Source: CALBJU01 sp965247125 (GTDB lineage: Bacteria > Bacteroidota > Rhodothermia > Rhodothermales > UBA10348). From it: a stretch of DNA of 64,000 nt. The DNA lies in contig CBDFGO010000003.1 in the NCBI GenBank assembly GCA_965247125.1, forward strand, positions 62,001 to 126,000. The letters run 5' to 3'. The notes beneath the pieces were generated by a model. It was not told the DNA's origin, made no database searches, and worked only from the letters and a program-made list of their open reading frames with translations. Each line of letters opens with the position of its first letter. The stretch's first letter is position 1. This document shows, piece after piece, positions 1-7,293 of this stretch. The position numbers and the translations under genes were made by a program.

Positions 1-1227
1 ATGGCATACTCAGACGTGTCAGGCTTTGTCCCATTAGACAATGAGGGTCAAGACACGACGCTATTCGAGCATTATTTCGTGGCTTCGGTTTTCACACAAC
101 TCTGCTCGCAATGGGAAGTCGTGTTGAATCTGGAGCGTAATCACACTATTGCACGATTGCTGATAGAAAAACTGAAAGGCAATGAGCTTCCAGAACACCT
201 GGACCTAGAATCGCTCGTACCCATATTCGCCAGAACCTGTGATGAAGTACAAAGGAAGATCAGAGAAGAACTTGTTACAGATGCAAGAAAAGTAGAGTGG
301 GTGACGAGAGCACCTCTGCGAATAGTTGACCTCGTTGACACGCTGAAACAAATCGGACACACCTTAGAGAAGCAAGATAAGTCCTTTCGAAGAATAGGGT
401 TATTTTTGGACTCCTTCGACTACTATCAACGACTGGGACGTGTGATCGCTCCGCTCCTGCAGTCTGATAGTAGTGTCCAACTCGTGTGTAAAATTGCCTC
501 GCGTACTCTAGATGTCGTAGATGGTTTTGCTGCCGCAGGTCGCAGGTTGGAGCTTGATCGAGATTTCCAGGTCTTGTCGCTTGACCGGTCCCCAGACAAC
601 AAGCAATACCATGATTTCGTACGAGCGGCTATTGTTAGGCGAGTACGCAAGTTTTGTGGAATCGCAAGTAGCCTTTCTGATGGCGAGATAATTGAATTGC
701 TGTGTTACGATTCGAGCGCCCCGGAAGATGGAGGCTCATTTGAATCATTGTGTAGCATTTCAAGCGGTAATCTACTTTCGGTTTACGAGTTGATTGATAC
801 TGCTGCTCAGATTCAAAGATATGATGGTGAAAGCGAGTCTAAGGGGGCCACTCCACTAGAGCGACGGTGTCGTATTTCTAGTATAAAGCATTATTCAGAT
901 AGGTTTTGGAATCATGAAATTGGGGAGAGAATGGGTCCGTCCACTCTTGAGGCGGAGACCTTTTGCGATGTAGCCCTGTCTTTTGCTCCGGACAAGAGCC
1001 AAGCCAATCGATACTCACCGCGCTTCGTGTTTGACATCGCATCCGAGAGAAGTAAGACATTTATTCCTAAAATGCTTGCGAATCGCGTTCTGATAGCGGT
1101 TGATCCGATTACAAACAGAAATGCGCAAGCGGGTCTACCTTTGGGATCTCCGGTGGAATTCGAGTTGAACAGAGGCCTCTTACCGGTGAAAAAAGAACTC
1201 CGATCATGGGCGATCGAGTCGATCTAA
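1..1227 (+). CDS. ORC/CDC6- or STAND-like ATPase, C-terminal part (5' end outside window)
   Basis: The frame is open from the first base, so the ATG at position 1 may be internal and the true N-terminus is probably upstream. Residues 133-140 (IGLFLDSFD context) read as a beta-strand ending in acidic residues, like a Walker B segment, and residues 156-168 (SSVQLVCKIASRT) resemble the following sensor-1 strand. No Walker A P-loop is visible, so it should lie in the missing part. The remainder looks like an all-alpha or winged-helix tail. The layout resembles bacterial ORC/CDC6-type or STAND ATPases of conflict systems, but the match is by pattern only. The stop overlaps the next gene by 22 bases, which implies co-translation with the TIR-like protein behind it. 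Function is inferred as an ATP-dependent switch or sensor. Confidence 0.5.
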   Translation: MAYSDVSGFVPLDNEGQDTTLFEHYFVASVFTQLCSQWEVVLNLERNHTIARLLIEKLKGNELPEHLDLESLVPIFARTCDEVQRKIREELVTDARKVEWVTRAPLRIVDLVDTLKQIGHTLEKQDKSFRRIGLFLDSFDYYQRLGRVIAPLLQSDSSVQLVCKIASRTLDVVDGFAAAGRRLELDRDFQVLSLDRSPDNKQYHDFVRAAIVRRVRKFCGIASSLSDGEIIELLCYDSSAPEDGGSFESLCSISSGNLLSVYELIDTAAQIQRYDGESESKGATPLERRCRISSIKHYSDRFWNHEIGERMGPSTLEAETFCDVALSFAPDKSQANRYSPRFVFDIASERSKTFIPKMLANRVLIAVDPITNRNAQAGLPLGSPVEFELNRGLLPVKKELRSWAIESI

Positions 1228-2258
1228 GTCGAGGTGAGTTCACCCGTCGATATCGGACATCTCTGAAGAGAATGCGCCCGCGAATCAGTCCCAAAGCTGG
1301 TAAGCAACAGGCAAATCTTTTTCGCCATGACTTCTGCGTATTTGTCTCAATCCCTTTTGATGCAAAGAAGAAGGACCGGAATCGCGTATTAAGAAAGGCG
1401 ATCAACCGAATATACAAGGAACTGACCGGCGAGCAGGGGGGACCTGGCACTTCGTATGTTGATGTGTTCTCTATGCCGAGGACGGGATCTTTCAGATACG
1501 ACATTCCAAAATACCTCCGTGATTCAAATTACTGCGTGGCTGATGTAACAGATATGGGTAGGGATTCAGGGCTATCACCGGGCGTGTTTTTTGAAATAGG
1601 ATTAGCCGTCGGTGTTCGAAAACCATTTGCAATGTTTTACAACACGCAGTACGCAGAGCGCAACTTCGACGTCGACAGACTTCCGAGATATTTGCGCGGT
1701 CAAACTGTCCTTATATGGGGAGAGGGGCAGAAAACGAGTTTCTATGAAGCATATCGGCCTGTTCACGAGACTCTTGTGGCACAATCTGGGAAGTGGGAGC
1801 ACCCATTCAACGAGGATTCTGGTTCGAAAGGAGGGGAGTCGTCAAATCCCATTGCATATCTATCATTCCAGCCGAGAAACCAAAAAGCAGAGGAGTGGAT
1901 TGCCGAGCGCATAGCCAGGACATTTCCTCGTATGCAACTAATAACCCCGCGGGACTTTGCGTCGGATGACGGGGCAAGACTAGTCGAGACCGTCGCAAAA
2001 GCAGAACTGGCTGTCATAGATTGTACCGGTGGTATAAACGAGTACGCACTTGAGTTGGGCGTCGCAGCGGCTCTGAGACCGGATCACGTTATCGAAGTAT
2101 GGAATAATCGAGTTGACTCGCGATTGAATCCTATTGCAATGTTTCCCGGAAGCAGGTTTGCTTGGACTGAGCGCGGAAATATTGATGAGGAAGACATTGA
2201 TCGCTTATTGGAAGATATCGCTCGGCGTACTCAACTCGGCAGATTAATGAGGAAATGA
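1206..2258 (+). CDS. Protein with two tandem nucleoside-deoxyribosyltransferase/TIR-like domains
   Basis: This 350-residue protein carries two copies of the same signature. Domain 1 (about residues 42-170) has a strand FVSIPFD, then D113-x-T115, then SPGVFFEIG with E130. Domain 2 (about 215-345) has AYLSFQP, then D272-x-T274, then NEYALELG with E283. The Asp-x-Thr followed by Glu-(Leu/Ile)-Gly is typical of the nucleoside 2-deoxyribosyltransferase and TIR-like fold, where the Glu is the catalytic nucleophile. Such proteins cleave N-glycosidic bonds of nucleosides or NAD. The gene overlaps the ATPase gene by 22 bases and the next gene by 4 (ATGA), so the three are very likely translationally coupled. 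An effector role in a conflict system is inferred from this context. One domain could instead be purely ligand-binding. Confidence 0.6.
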   Translation: MGDRVDLSRGEFTRRYRTSLKRMRPRISPKAGKQQANLFRHDFCVFVSIPFDAKKKDRNRVLRKAINRIYKELTGEQGGPGTSYVDVFSMPRTGSFRYDIPKYLRDSNYCVADVTDMGRDSGLSPGVFFEIGLAVGVRKPFAMFYNTQYAERNFDVDRLPRYLRGQTVLIWGEGQKTSFYEAYRPVHETLVAQSGKWEHPFNEDSGSKGGESSNPIAYLSFQPRNQKAEEWIAERIARTFPRMQLITPRDFASDDGARLVETVAKAELAVIDCTGGINEYALELGVAAALRPDHVIEVWNNRVDSRLNPIAMFPGSRFAWTERGNIDEEDIDRLLEDIARRTQLGRLMRK

Positions 2259-3229
2259 TCCCGAGGAAAGTTGATACTTTTCTTCCTGCCAGAGATAGCA
2301 GGCATGACGATCTGCTTATTGTATGCAGCAGCTTCGAACATCGCTGCATGGGCTTTCTGAAGCACGTAACATCGCAGACCGAAAAATATTCATGCAAGCG
2401 AGTACTTAGAGTGCGATTCGATGACAGAGGTGATAGCGCAATTCGTCAGCGAGTCAGAGGCATCGAGCCGATGTTGGACTCGCTCGCAAAAAAATGCTCC
2501 CAATCTGGCTTGATTGAGTACCTGGAGCTTGAGCCCTACATCATCTATGATTCCTACCGTGCTTATAAAAATTTGTGCAGGTCTGTAGATACGGGATCGT
2601 CCGTAGTGGTAGACGTCTCTACTATGCCGAAGCTGCATTGTTTGTATTTGCTCAAGGCAGCGCAAGAGAGCGGCAGAATTGCAAGACTACGAATGGTATA
2701 TACAAGGGCCCGCTACGGTAGGTTCGACGACCTTTCATTTAGTAGCGAACAGCCGACCGTTCTGCCACTCTTTGGCACTCATAGAAAGACAGAATTTAAA
2801 TCGTCCCACCTTCTCCTATTTTGCGGGCTCGAGCCAGCCAGAAGCTACTCAGTGTGGAAAAGATATGGCCAGAACCGCTGTACAAAGATATTCATTGATA
2901 GCGGCAGACAAGATCCCGAGAGGTGTATTGCACGAGCTCAGCGCATGAACGATTTTGGTGGCACAAGTAGTGAAATTACGTTAGATGCCTTCAATCCGAA
3001 TGGTGTTCTTACCTGGCTGAAAGAGACTTATGAAAGCTCGTTTAAACAAGGTGAGTACATGTATATATCTCCCATGACCACGAAATGGGAATTGCTCGCA
3101 GTCTGGAAGTTTTTCTCTTTAGATAATCGAGCTCAGGCAGGTATCGTATATACAAGTCCAGCTCGTCTGAACGCACGAGGTCATACGTTGGAGCGAACCG
3201 GGGAAGTTCTTTCTGCGAGCGTATGGTAG
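2255..3229 (+). CDS. Unrecognised Rossmann-like protein, third gene of the ATPase/TIR-like operon
   Basis: I do not recognise the family. The 324-residue protein has no signal peptide or membrane segment. It begins with a hydrophobic strand ending in CSSFEHRC (residues 24-31). A second conspicuous strand-loop is VVVDVSTMPK (117-126), which looks like a ligand-binding loop of an alpha/beta fold. A second half starting near residue 185 (HLLLFCGLEPARSY) looks like another alpha/beta unit with SPMTTKWEL near the end. Its ATG overlaps the stop of the preceding gene in an ATGA, so it belongs to the same operon. A nucleotide- or nucleic-acid-sensing role is possible but not shown. It is followed within about 230 bases by the end of a convergent broken gene. 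Confidence 0.55.
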   Translation: MIPRKVDTFLPARDSRHDDLLIVCSSFEHRCMGFLKHVTSQTEKYSCKRVLRVRFDDRGDSAIRQRVRGIEPMLDSLAKKCSQSGLIEYLELEPYIIYDSYRAYKNLCRSVDTGSSVVVDVSTMPKLHCLYLLKAAQESGRIARLRMVYTRARYGRFDDLSFSSEQPTVLPLFGTHRKTEFKSSHLLLFCGLEPARSYSVWKRYGQNRCTKIFIDSGRQDPERCIARAQRMNDFGGTSSEITLDAFNPNGVLTWLKETYESSFKQGEYMYISPMTTKWELLAVWKFFSLDNRAQAGIVYTSPARLNARGHTLERTGEVLSASVW

Positions 3230-3462
3230 GGCGGTGCGGCGCAACATGATCGCTTTGACATGGGTACAGCGCTGGCAAACCGAACCCGGCATAGATTTCC
3301 CCCTTGACAGATTGTGGCCCACATCGAGGTGCACCTCGAACTTTGAACGAGGTTGTGGACGAACCGGTAGCCTATTTCAAGGCTCAAGAAGAGAAGAAAA
3401 AGAAGAGGGAGAGGGCCAGACGAAGTCCCCAACGTCCCTGAAGTCTCCATCGTCTACACACA

Positions 3463-3508
3463 TTATAATATCTCAACAGAACCCAATAATTGATCAGCAT
3501 ATCCATCT
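3463..3508 (-). pseudogene. Displaced 3' tail of the four-helix membrane protein gene
   Basis: Reading the minus strand from 3508 downward, in the frame set by the membrane protein at 6131-6820, gives Y-A-D-Q-L-L-G-S-V-E-I-L and then a TAA stop whose complement lies at 3463-3465. This is the native C-terminus, separated from the body of the gene by the IS21 element. The join is exact if one copy of the 7-bp target duplication (TCCATCT) is removed. Confidence 0.8.
3502..3508. repeat. 7-bp target-site duplication of the IS21 element (left copy)
   Basis: TCCATCT at 3502-3508 recurs exactly at 6131-6137, directly outside the two ends of the IS21-type element. A 7-bp duplication is within the usual range for this family. 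It shows the element inserted by simple transposition and that the flanks have not been rearranged since. Confidence 0.9.
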
Positions 3509-3608
3509 TGTGTAATCCTGTCCAAATCGGCCACCCAATCCAATTTAAATCGGCCACCTAATCCGATTGATTCCGGCCACCCAATCCGATTCTAATCGGC
3601 CACCCCAC
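3509..3608 (+). repeat. Left-end array of transposase binding sites with 23-bp period
   Basis: CGGCCACC occurs at 3528-3535, 3551-3558, 3574-3581 and 3597-3604, exactly 23 bases apart, usually followed by CCAATCCGATT-like sequence. The right end has the same motif inverted at 6082-6089, with a one-base variant at 6105-6112, again 23 bases apart. IS21 elements are known to carry multiple IstA-binding repeats at each end, and this array fits that. About two helical turns per unit would put all sites on one face of the DNA. Confidence 0.8.
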
Positions 3609-3706
3609 ATGCGGGGAATCAGGAGTGTAGGTAGACGCGGGATAATTCAGTAACCCGGTTCGTTCGCCCTTCTTTTTTCACCAACCAGTGATCAAAGAGG
3701 GCATCG

Positions 3707-5245
3707 ATGCCGAAGAAGCGATTATCCGTGAAGAAGACCAGAGAGATACTACGTTTGCGTTTTGAGTGCGGCCTCTCAGAACGAAAGATTGCCACCAGTT
3801 GTGCGATCGCCAGAAGCACGGTTGCCGATTATTTGAATCGGGCGAGGGAAGCCGCTCTGACGTGGCCACTACCCGATGACGTGACCGAGGATGCGCTCGA
3901 AGAGCTTCTCTTCCCAGCTCGTCCTCACCAGAAATCTCGGCGTCCCCTTCCGGACTGGGAAACGCACAGAAAGGAACTGACCAGGGACGGCGTCACGATG
4001 CAGCTCCTGTTCGAGGAATACCGTGAAAAGCATCCGGACGGATACAGCCGATCACGTTTTTTTGATCTCTATCGTATCTGGAAAGGGACCATTGATCCGG
4101 TTATGCGAATCGAGCACAAGGCAGGCGACAAACTCTTTGTCGATTACAGTGGGCAGACCGTTGCAGTCATCGATCCAGAGACAAATGAAGAGAGACGGGC
4201 CGAAGTGTTTGTCGCCACACTGGGCGCCAGTAATTACACCTACGCCGAGGCCACATGGACGCAGTCGCTACCGGACTGGATTGGCGCTCACGTACGGGCA
4301 CTGGAATTTATAGGAGGGGTTCCCAGATTATTAATCCCCGATAACCTGAAGAGCGGAGTAACGGACGCCAATTACTACGAACCGAGTATCAACGAAACCT
4401 ACGCCCGGATGGCCGCGCATTACGGCGTAGCTGTACTGCCTGCCCGGGTTCGCCATCCGCAAGATAAAGCTAAGGTGGAGATTGCTGTCAAAATCGTAGA
4501 ATCTCGCATTTTGGCACGACTTCGGAATCGGAGATTCTTCTCGCTGCATGAGTTGAACCTGGCAATCCGCGAACTCCTCGAGGATCTAAACAATCGTCCG
4601 TTCCAGAAGCTCTCAGGTAGTCGCCGCTCACTCTTTGAAGAGATCGAGCGCTCAGCGCTCGCTCCTCTACCGGTCTCGCCCTACCTCTACTGCGAATGGA
4701 AAAAAGCACGCGCGGGAATCGATTACCACATCGCCGTCAAAAAGCATTACTACAGCGTCCCGTTTATCTACATCAAGAAAGAGCTCGATGTATGCGTGAG
4801 TGAGCGCACCGTTGAGGTCTTCTACAAGGAGGAGCGGATTGCCAGTCATCGCCGTTCCGCGCGCCAGGGTATGTTCACGACGCTTACCGAGCACATGCCC
4901 AAAAGCCACCGTCAGTATGCCGAATGGTCGCCGAGCCGCTTGATTCGCTGGGCTTCAAAGTCTGGAGAATCGACGGCTCTCCTGATGGAAAATCTTCTCG
5001 ACTCCTACCCTCATCCCGAACACGGCTACCGGGCAGGACTCGGCATCATGCGTCTGGCCAAAACCTACGGAGACGACCGCCTTGAGGCTGCGTGCCAACG
5101 CGCGCTCTCCATTGGAACGTGCCGCTACAAAAGTGTCAAGTCCATCCTGAAGAACAATCTTGACCAGGCGCCGCTGCCAGAAAAGATCAATCCCAGAGCG
5201 CCCATCACTCACGCCAATATCCGTGGATCTGAGTATTACAGCTAA
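3707..5245 (+). CDS. istA: IS21 family transposase IstA
   Basis: This 512-residue DDE transposase has the normal length for IstA. The N-terminus (residues 1-50) is a helix-turn-helix with the typical LSVKKTREILRLRFECGLSE opening. The integrase core begins around residue 140 with VDYSGQTV, containing the first catalytic Asp, and continues through VPRLLIPDNLKSGV with the second Asp. The core ends near HPQDKAKVEIAVK with the catalytic Glu. The C-terminal part has the Mu-transposase-like beta-barrel region (KHYYSVPF). The stop is 26 bases before istB. No frameshift or internal stop is seen, so the protein should be functional. Confidence 0.95.
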   Translation: MPKKRLSVKKTREILRLRFECGLSERKIATSCAIARSTVADYLNRAREAALTWPLPDDVTEDALEELLFPARPHQKSRRPLPDWETHRKELTRDGVTMQLLFEEYREKHPDGYSRSRFFDLYRIWKGTIDPVMRIEHKAGDKLFVDYSGQTVAVIDPETNEERRAEVFVATLGASNYTYAEATWTQSLPDWIGAHVRALEFIGGVPRLLIPDNLKSGVTDANYYEPSINETYARMAAHYGVAVLPARVRHPQDKAKVEIAVKIVESRILARLRNRRFFSLHELNLAIRELLEDLNNRPFQKLSGSRRSLFEEIERSALAPLPVSPYLYCEWKKARAGIDYHIAVKKHYYSVPFIYIKKELDVCVSERTVEVFYKEERIASHRRSARQGMFTTLTEHMPKSHRQYAEWSPSRLIRWASKSGESTALLMENLLDSYPHPEHGYRAGLGIMRLAKTYGDDRLEAACQRALSIGTCRYKSVKSILKNNLDQAPLPEKINPRAPITHANIRGSEYYS

Positions 5246-5271
5246 TCCGATAACCAAACCAGAAAAAGAAC

Positions 5272-6036
5272 ATGCTACCAAACCCCACACTCGAGCGCCT
5301 ACGCTCCATTCGACTGCACGGCATGGCCGATGCGTATGCCGAACAGAGTGAACAAACAGATATAGAAGCGCTCACATTTGATGAGCGATTCGGCCTGCTC
5401 GTTGACCGAGAGGCCGCCGAGAGAGAAAACCGGCGCCTCACGAATCGGCTGCGCCGCGCTCGCCTTCGGCAATCGGCCTCGATCGAAGACATCGATTACA
5501 CTGCTGCCCGGGGCTTCGACAAGTCACTCATCCGTTCGCTTGCCCGCTGCCACTACATCCGTGAGCATCAGAACATCCTCATCGTCGGTCCCACCGGAAC
5601 GGGAAAGACCTACCTGGCTTGTGCGCTCGCTCATAAAGCCTGTCTCGAAGGATTTACGGCTGGATACTATCGACTATCGAATCTCCTTGCCGATCTTGAG
5701 ATAGCAAAGGTGGACGGTCGGTATCCAAAGATCATTCGGGATCTGGCAAAGAACGATCTGATTATTCTCGACGACTGGGGTCTGGCACCGATCGCAGATC
5801 ATGTGCGGCCCATTTTACTTGAGATTCTTGATGACCGACATGGGAATCGATCGACCATTGTAACGAGCCAATTACCCGTTGACGCCTGGCACACAGCCAT
5901 CGGAGAGGCAACGATCGCTGACGCCATTCTTGATAGACTTGTACACGACGGCCACCGGATCGAACTTGAGGGAGATTCAATGAGAAAGAAACGCTCTACA
6001 GTCAAACACAAACCGACTCAAATAACCGAACAATAA
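5272..6036 (+). CDS. istB: IS21 family helper ATPase IstB
   Basis: This 254-residue AAA+ ATPase of the DnaC/IstB type is the target-selection partner of IstA. The Walker A motif GPTGTGKT lies near residue 105 and the Walker B strand DLIILDDWG near residue 163. The sensor segment STIVTSQLP follows. Its length is normal for the family. It lies directly behind istA on the same strand, inside the same insertion sequence, and is intact. Confidence 0.95.
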   Translation: MLPNPTLERLRSIRLHGMADAYAEQSEQTDIEALTFDERFGLLVDREAAERENRRLTNRLRRARLRQSASIEDIDYTAARGFDKSLIRSLARCHYIREHQNILIVGPTGTGKTYLACALAHKACLEGFTAGYYRLSNLLADLEIAKVDGRYPKIIRDLAKNDLIILDDWGLAPIADHVRPILLEILDDRHGNRSTIVTSQLPVDAWHTAIGEATIADAILDRLVHDGHRIELEGDSMRKKRSTVKHKPTQITEQ

Positions 6037-6130
6037 CACCCGCGTCGCTACGCTCCGACCCGGCCGATTAGAATCGGATTGGGTGGCCGGTTTGCGCCGG
6101 AATCAGTGGCCGAATACGTCGGAATACACA

Positions 6131-6137
6131 TCCATCT
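6131..6137. repeat. 7-bp target-site duplication of the IS21 element (right copy)
   Basis: TCCATCT, identical to 3502-3508, immediately outside the IS21 right end. Confidence 0.9.
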
Positions 6138-6820
6138 GCCGCCACGCGGATCCACGCGGGCTTAATTACAAAAATCCAAAGCACCAACAAAAACAGCTGT
6201 ATTGCGAAAACGAAATAAATAGATACAGGCAAGACTAAACCCTGACTGACATACGTACTAGCGAGAAGCGCAGTAGCCAAAATTGACATAGATAAAATGA
6301 CCAAACCGAGTGGCTTCAGACCCCATAGATTTCGTCTGAATCCAAAATTACAATTCTCGGAAAACAATAAATAAAATCGGTCTTTGTCTCTTGTGCGGTC
6401 TCTGAGCATTCTACTGCATGTTTCATAAATCTCATCAGCCGAGTCTGGATCCGCAGCCTCTTCTTCAGGAGTTGGGAGCTTTGGAGAGTCTCCAAGTAGC
6501 GTTTGTAGTTTGGAGTGCAATCGCTTGATGTAGTGTTCGTTAGAACTAGCTGAATACCTGAGATTAACTACTGAAGGCGCACCACCCCAGGACTGAAATA
6601 AGCCAGCTTGTTTTTTCTTACCACGATCACGGCCGAGTTGCGCTAAAAGAGCGGGTATTCCTGCTGATACTGCGAGACTCCAAAGATTTTCCCCAGTCGT
6701 TTCAAGCTCTGGGAACCATGATATTGAAGCTAAAATTGCTGGAAGCATCACAATCAAAACAGGAAGCAAACGAGCCTTTATTGTGTACGTATCAAACTTC
6801 ATCATTTTCCATGATTGCAT
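6131..6820 (-). pseudogene. Four-helix membrane protein gene, C-terminus cut off by IS21
   Basis: The body of the gene reads from 6820 down to 6131 and then runs into the IS21 right end, which replaces the last 12 native residues with an element-encoded tail ending at 6068. Two hydrophobic helices lie near the N-terminus (LLPVLIVMLPAILASISW and LWSLAVSAGIPALLAQL). A charged cytoplasmic region of about 100 residues follows, and two more helices come near the end (LGLVILSMSILATALL and VSIYFVFAIQLFLLVLW). The middle has a conserved-looking stretch, FGFRRNLWGLKPLG. The start could also be the ATG at 6802. It lies 11 bases behind the metallo-beta-lactamase-fold gene and was its operon partner. The family is not named with certainty; membrane effector is an inference. 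Partial activity is possible because only the tail is altered. Confidence 0.75.
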
Positions 6821-6831
6821 AATTGGTCAAG

Positions 6832-7284
6832 TTATTCTTCCACCTGATTGTAGAAAGGTATGGGTGTGGCGCCTGGCCAATTTCGACCGGGCGCATTATG
6901 ACTGTGCAATCTGTTCCCACCTTTTGTGGCAAAAGGACGGGCACCTCGACGTCGAAAAGCGTTGGTGACTTTTTTTGATGGATGTTTTGGTTCGCCATTA
7001 ACAGCTACGGATACTAGGGCTGTTTTAATTCTTTCATCCGTGTTGAGTCTCGGTCCAACAATTCGATCTAGAATTGCAGGGCCAATGTTTCGCTTACTTC
7101 CATGATGAGGGACTTGTATGAAATGTGTTTGAGAGAGATCGATTCCAGCATTGTCACATAGCTCAATAACTTGCGTTAATGCTGGTATTCCCGCATCTGC
7201 TGTAAAAAGTGACCTGTGACCATCTACAGTCAGTAACAAAACGGTACTTGTATTATTTCTTGGACTGGTTTCTCCTTCGTTGGT
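6832..7284 (-). pseudogene. 3' half of a ComEC-like metallo-beta-lactamase-fold gene
   Basis: This half encodes the C-terminal metal-binding motifs: LFTADAG with its metal-ligand Asp, and QVPHHGS, typical of ComEC/Rec2-type metallo-beta-lactamase domains. It is separated from its N-terminal half (8678-9307) by an IS256-type element. Removing the element and one copy of the 8-bp repeat TAAGGTTT joins ACC TTA to ACC AAC in frame and gives an intact protein of about 360 residues. Taken alone this piece has an in-frame ATG at 7239, but such a product would lack the HxDxDH half of the active site. The membrane protein gene follows 11 bases downstream. Confidence 0.85.
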
Positions 7285-7293
7285 TAAGGTTTG

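Larger units (their letters stand above)
3509..6130 (+). mobile_element. Complete IS21-family insertion sequence (2,622 bp)
   Basis: The element starts TGTGTAATCC (3509) and its other end, read inward on the minus strand, starts TGTGTATTCC (6130). Both ends continue into shared ATCGGCCAC-type sequence. It carries istA and istB in the usual order and is flanked by the perfect 7-bp duplication TCCATCT. It looks intact and potentially active. It sits within the last codons of a membrane protein gene on the minus strand. Confidence 0.93.

Noticed and set aside
3509..3608. The regular 23-bp repeats as a CRISPR array
   Set aside because: Units are only partly conserved, spacing is too short for spacers, no cas gene is present, and the repeats coincide with an IS21 end.
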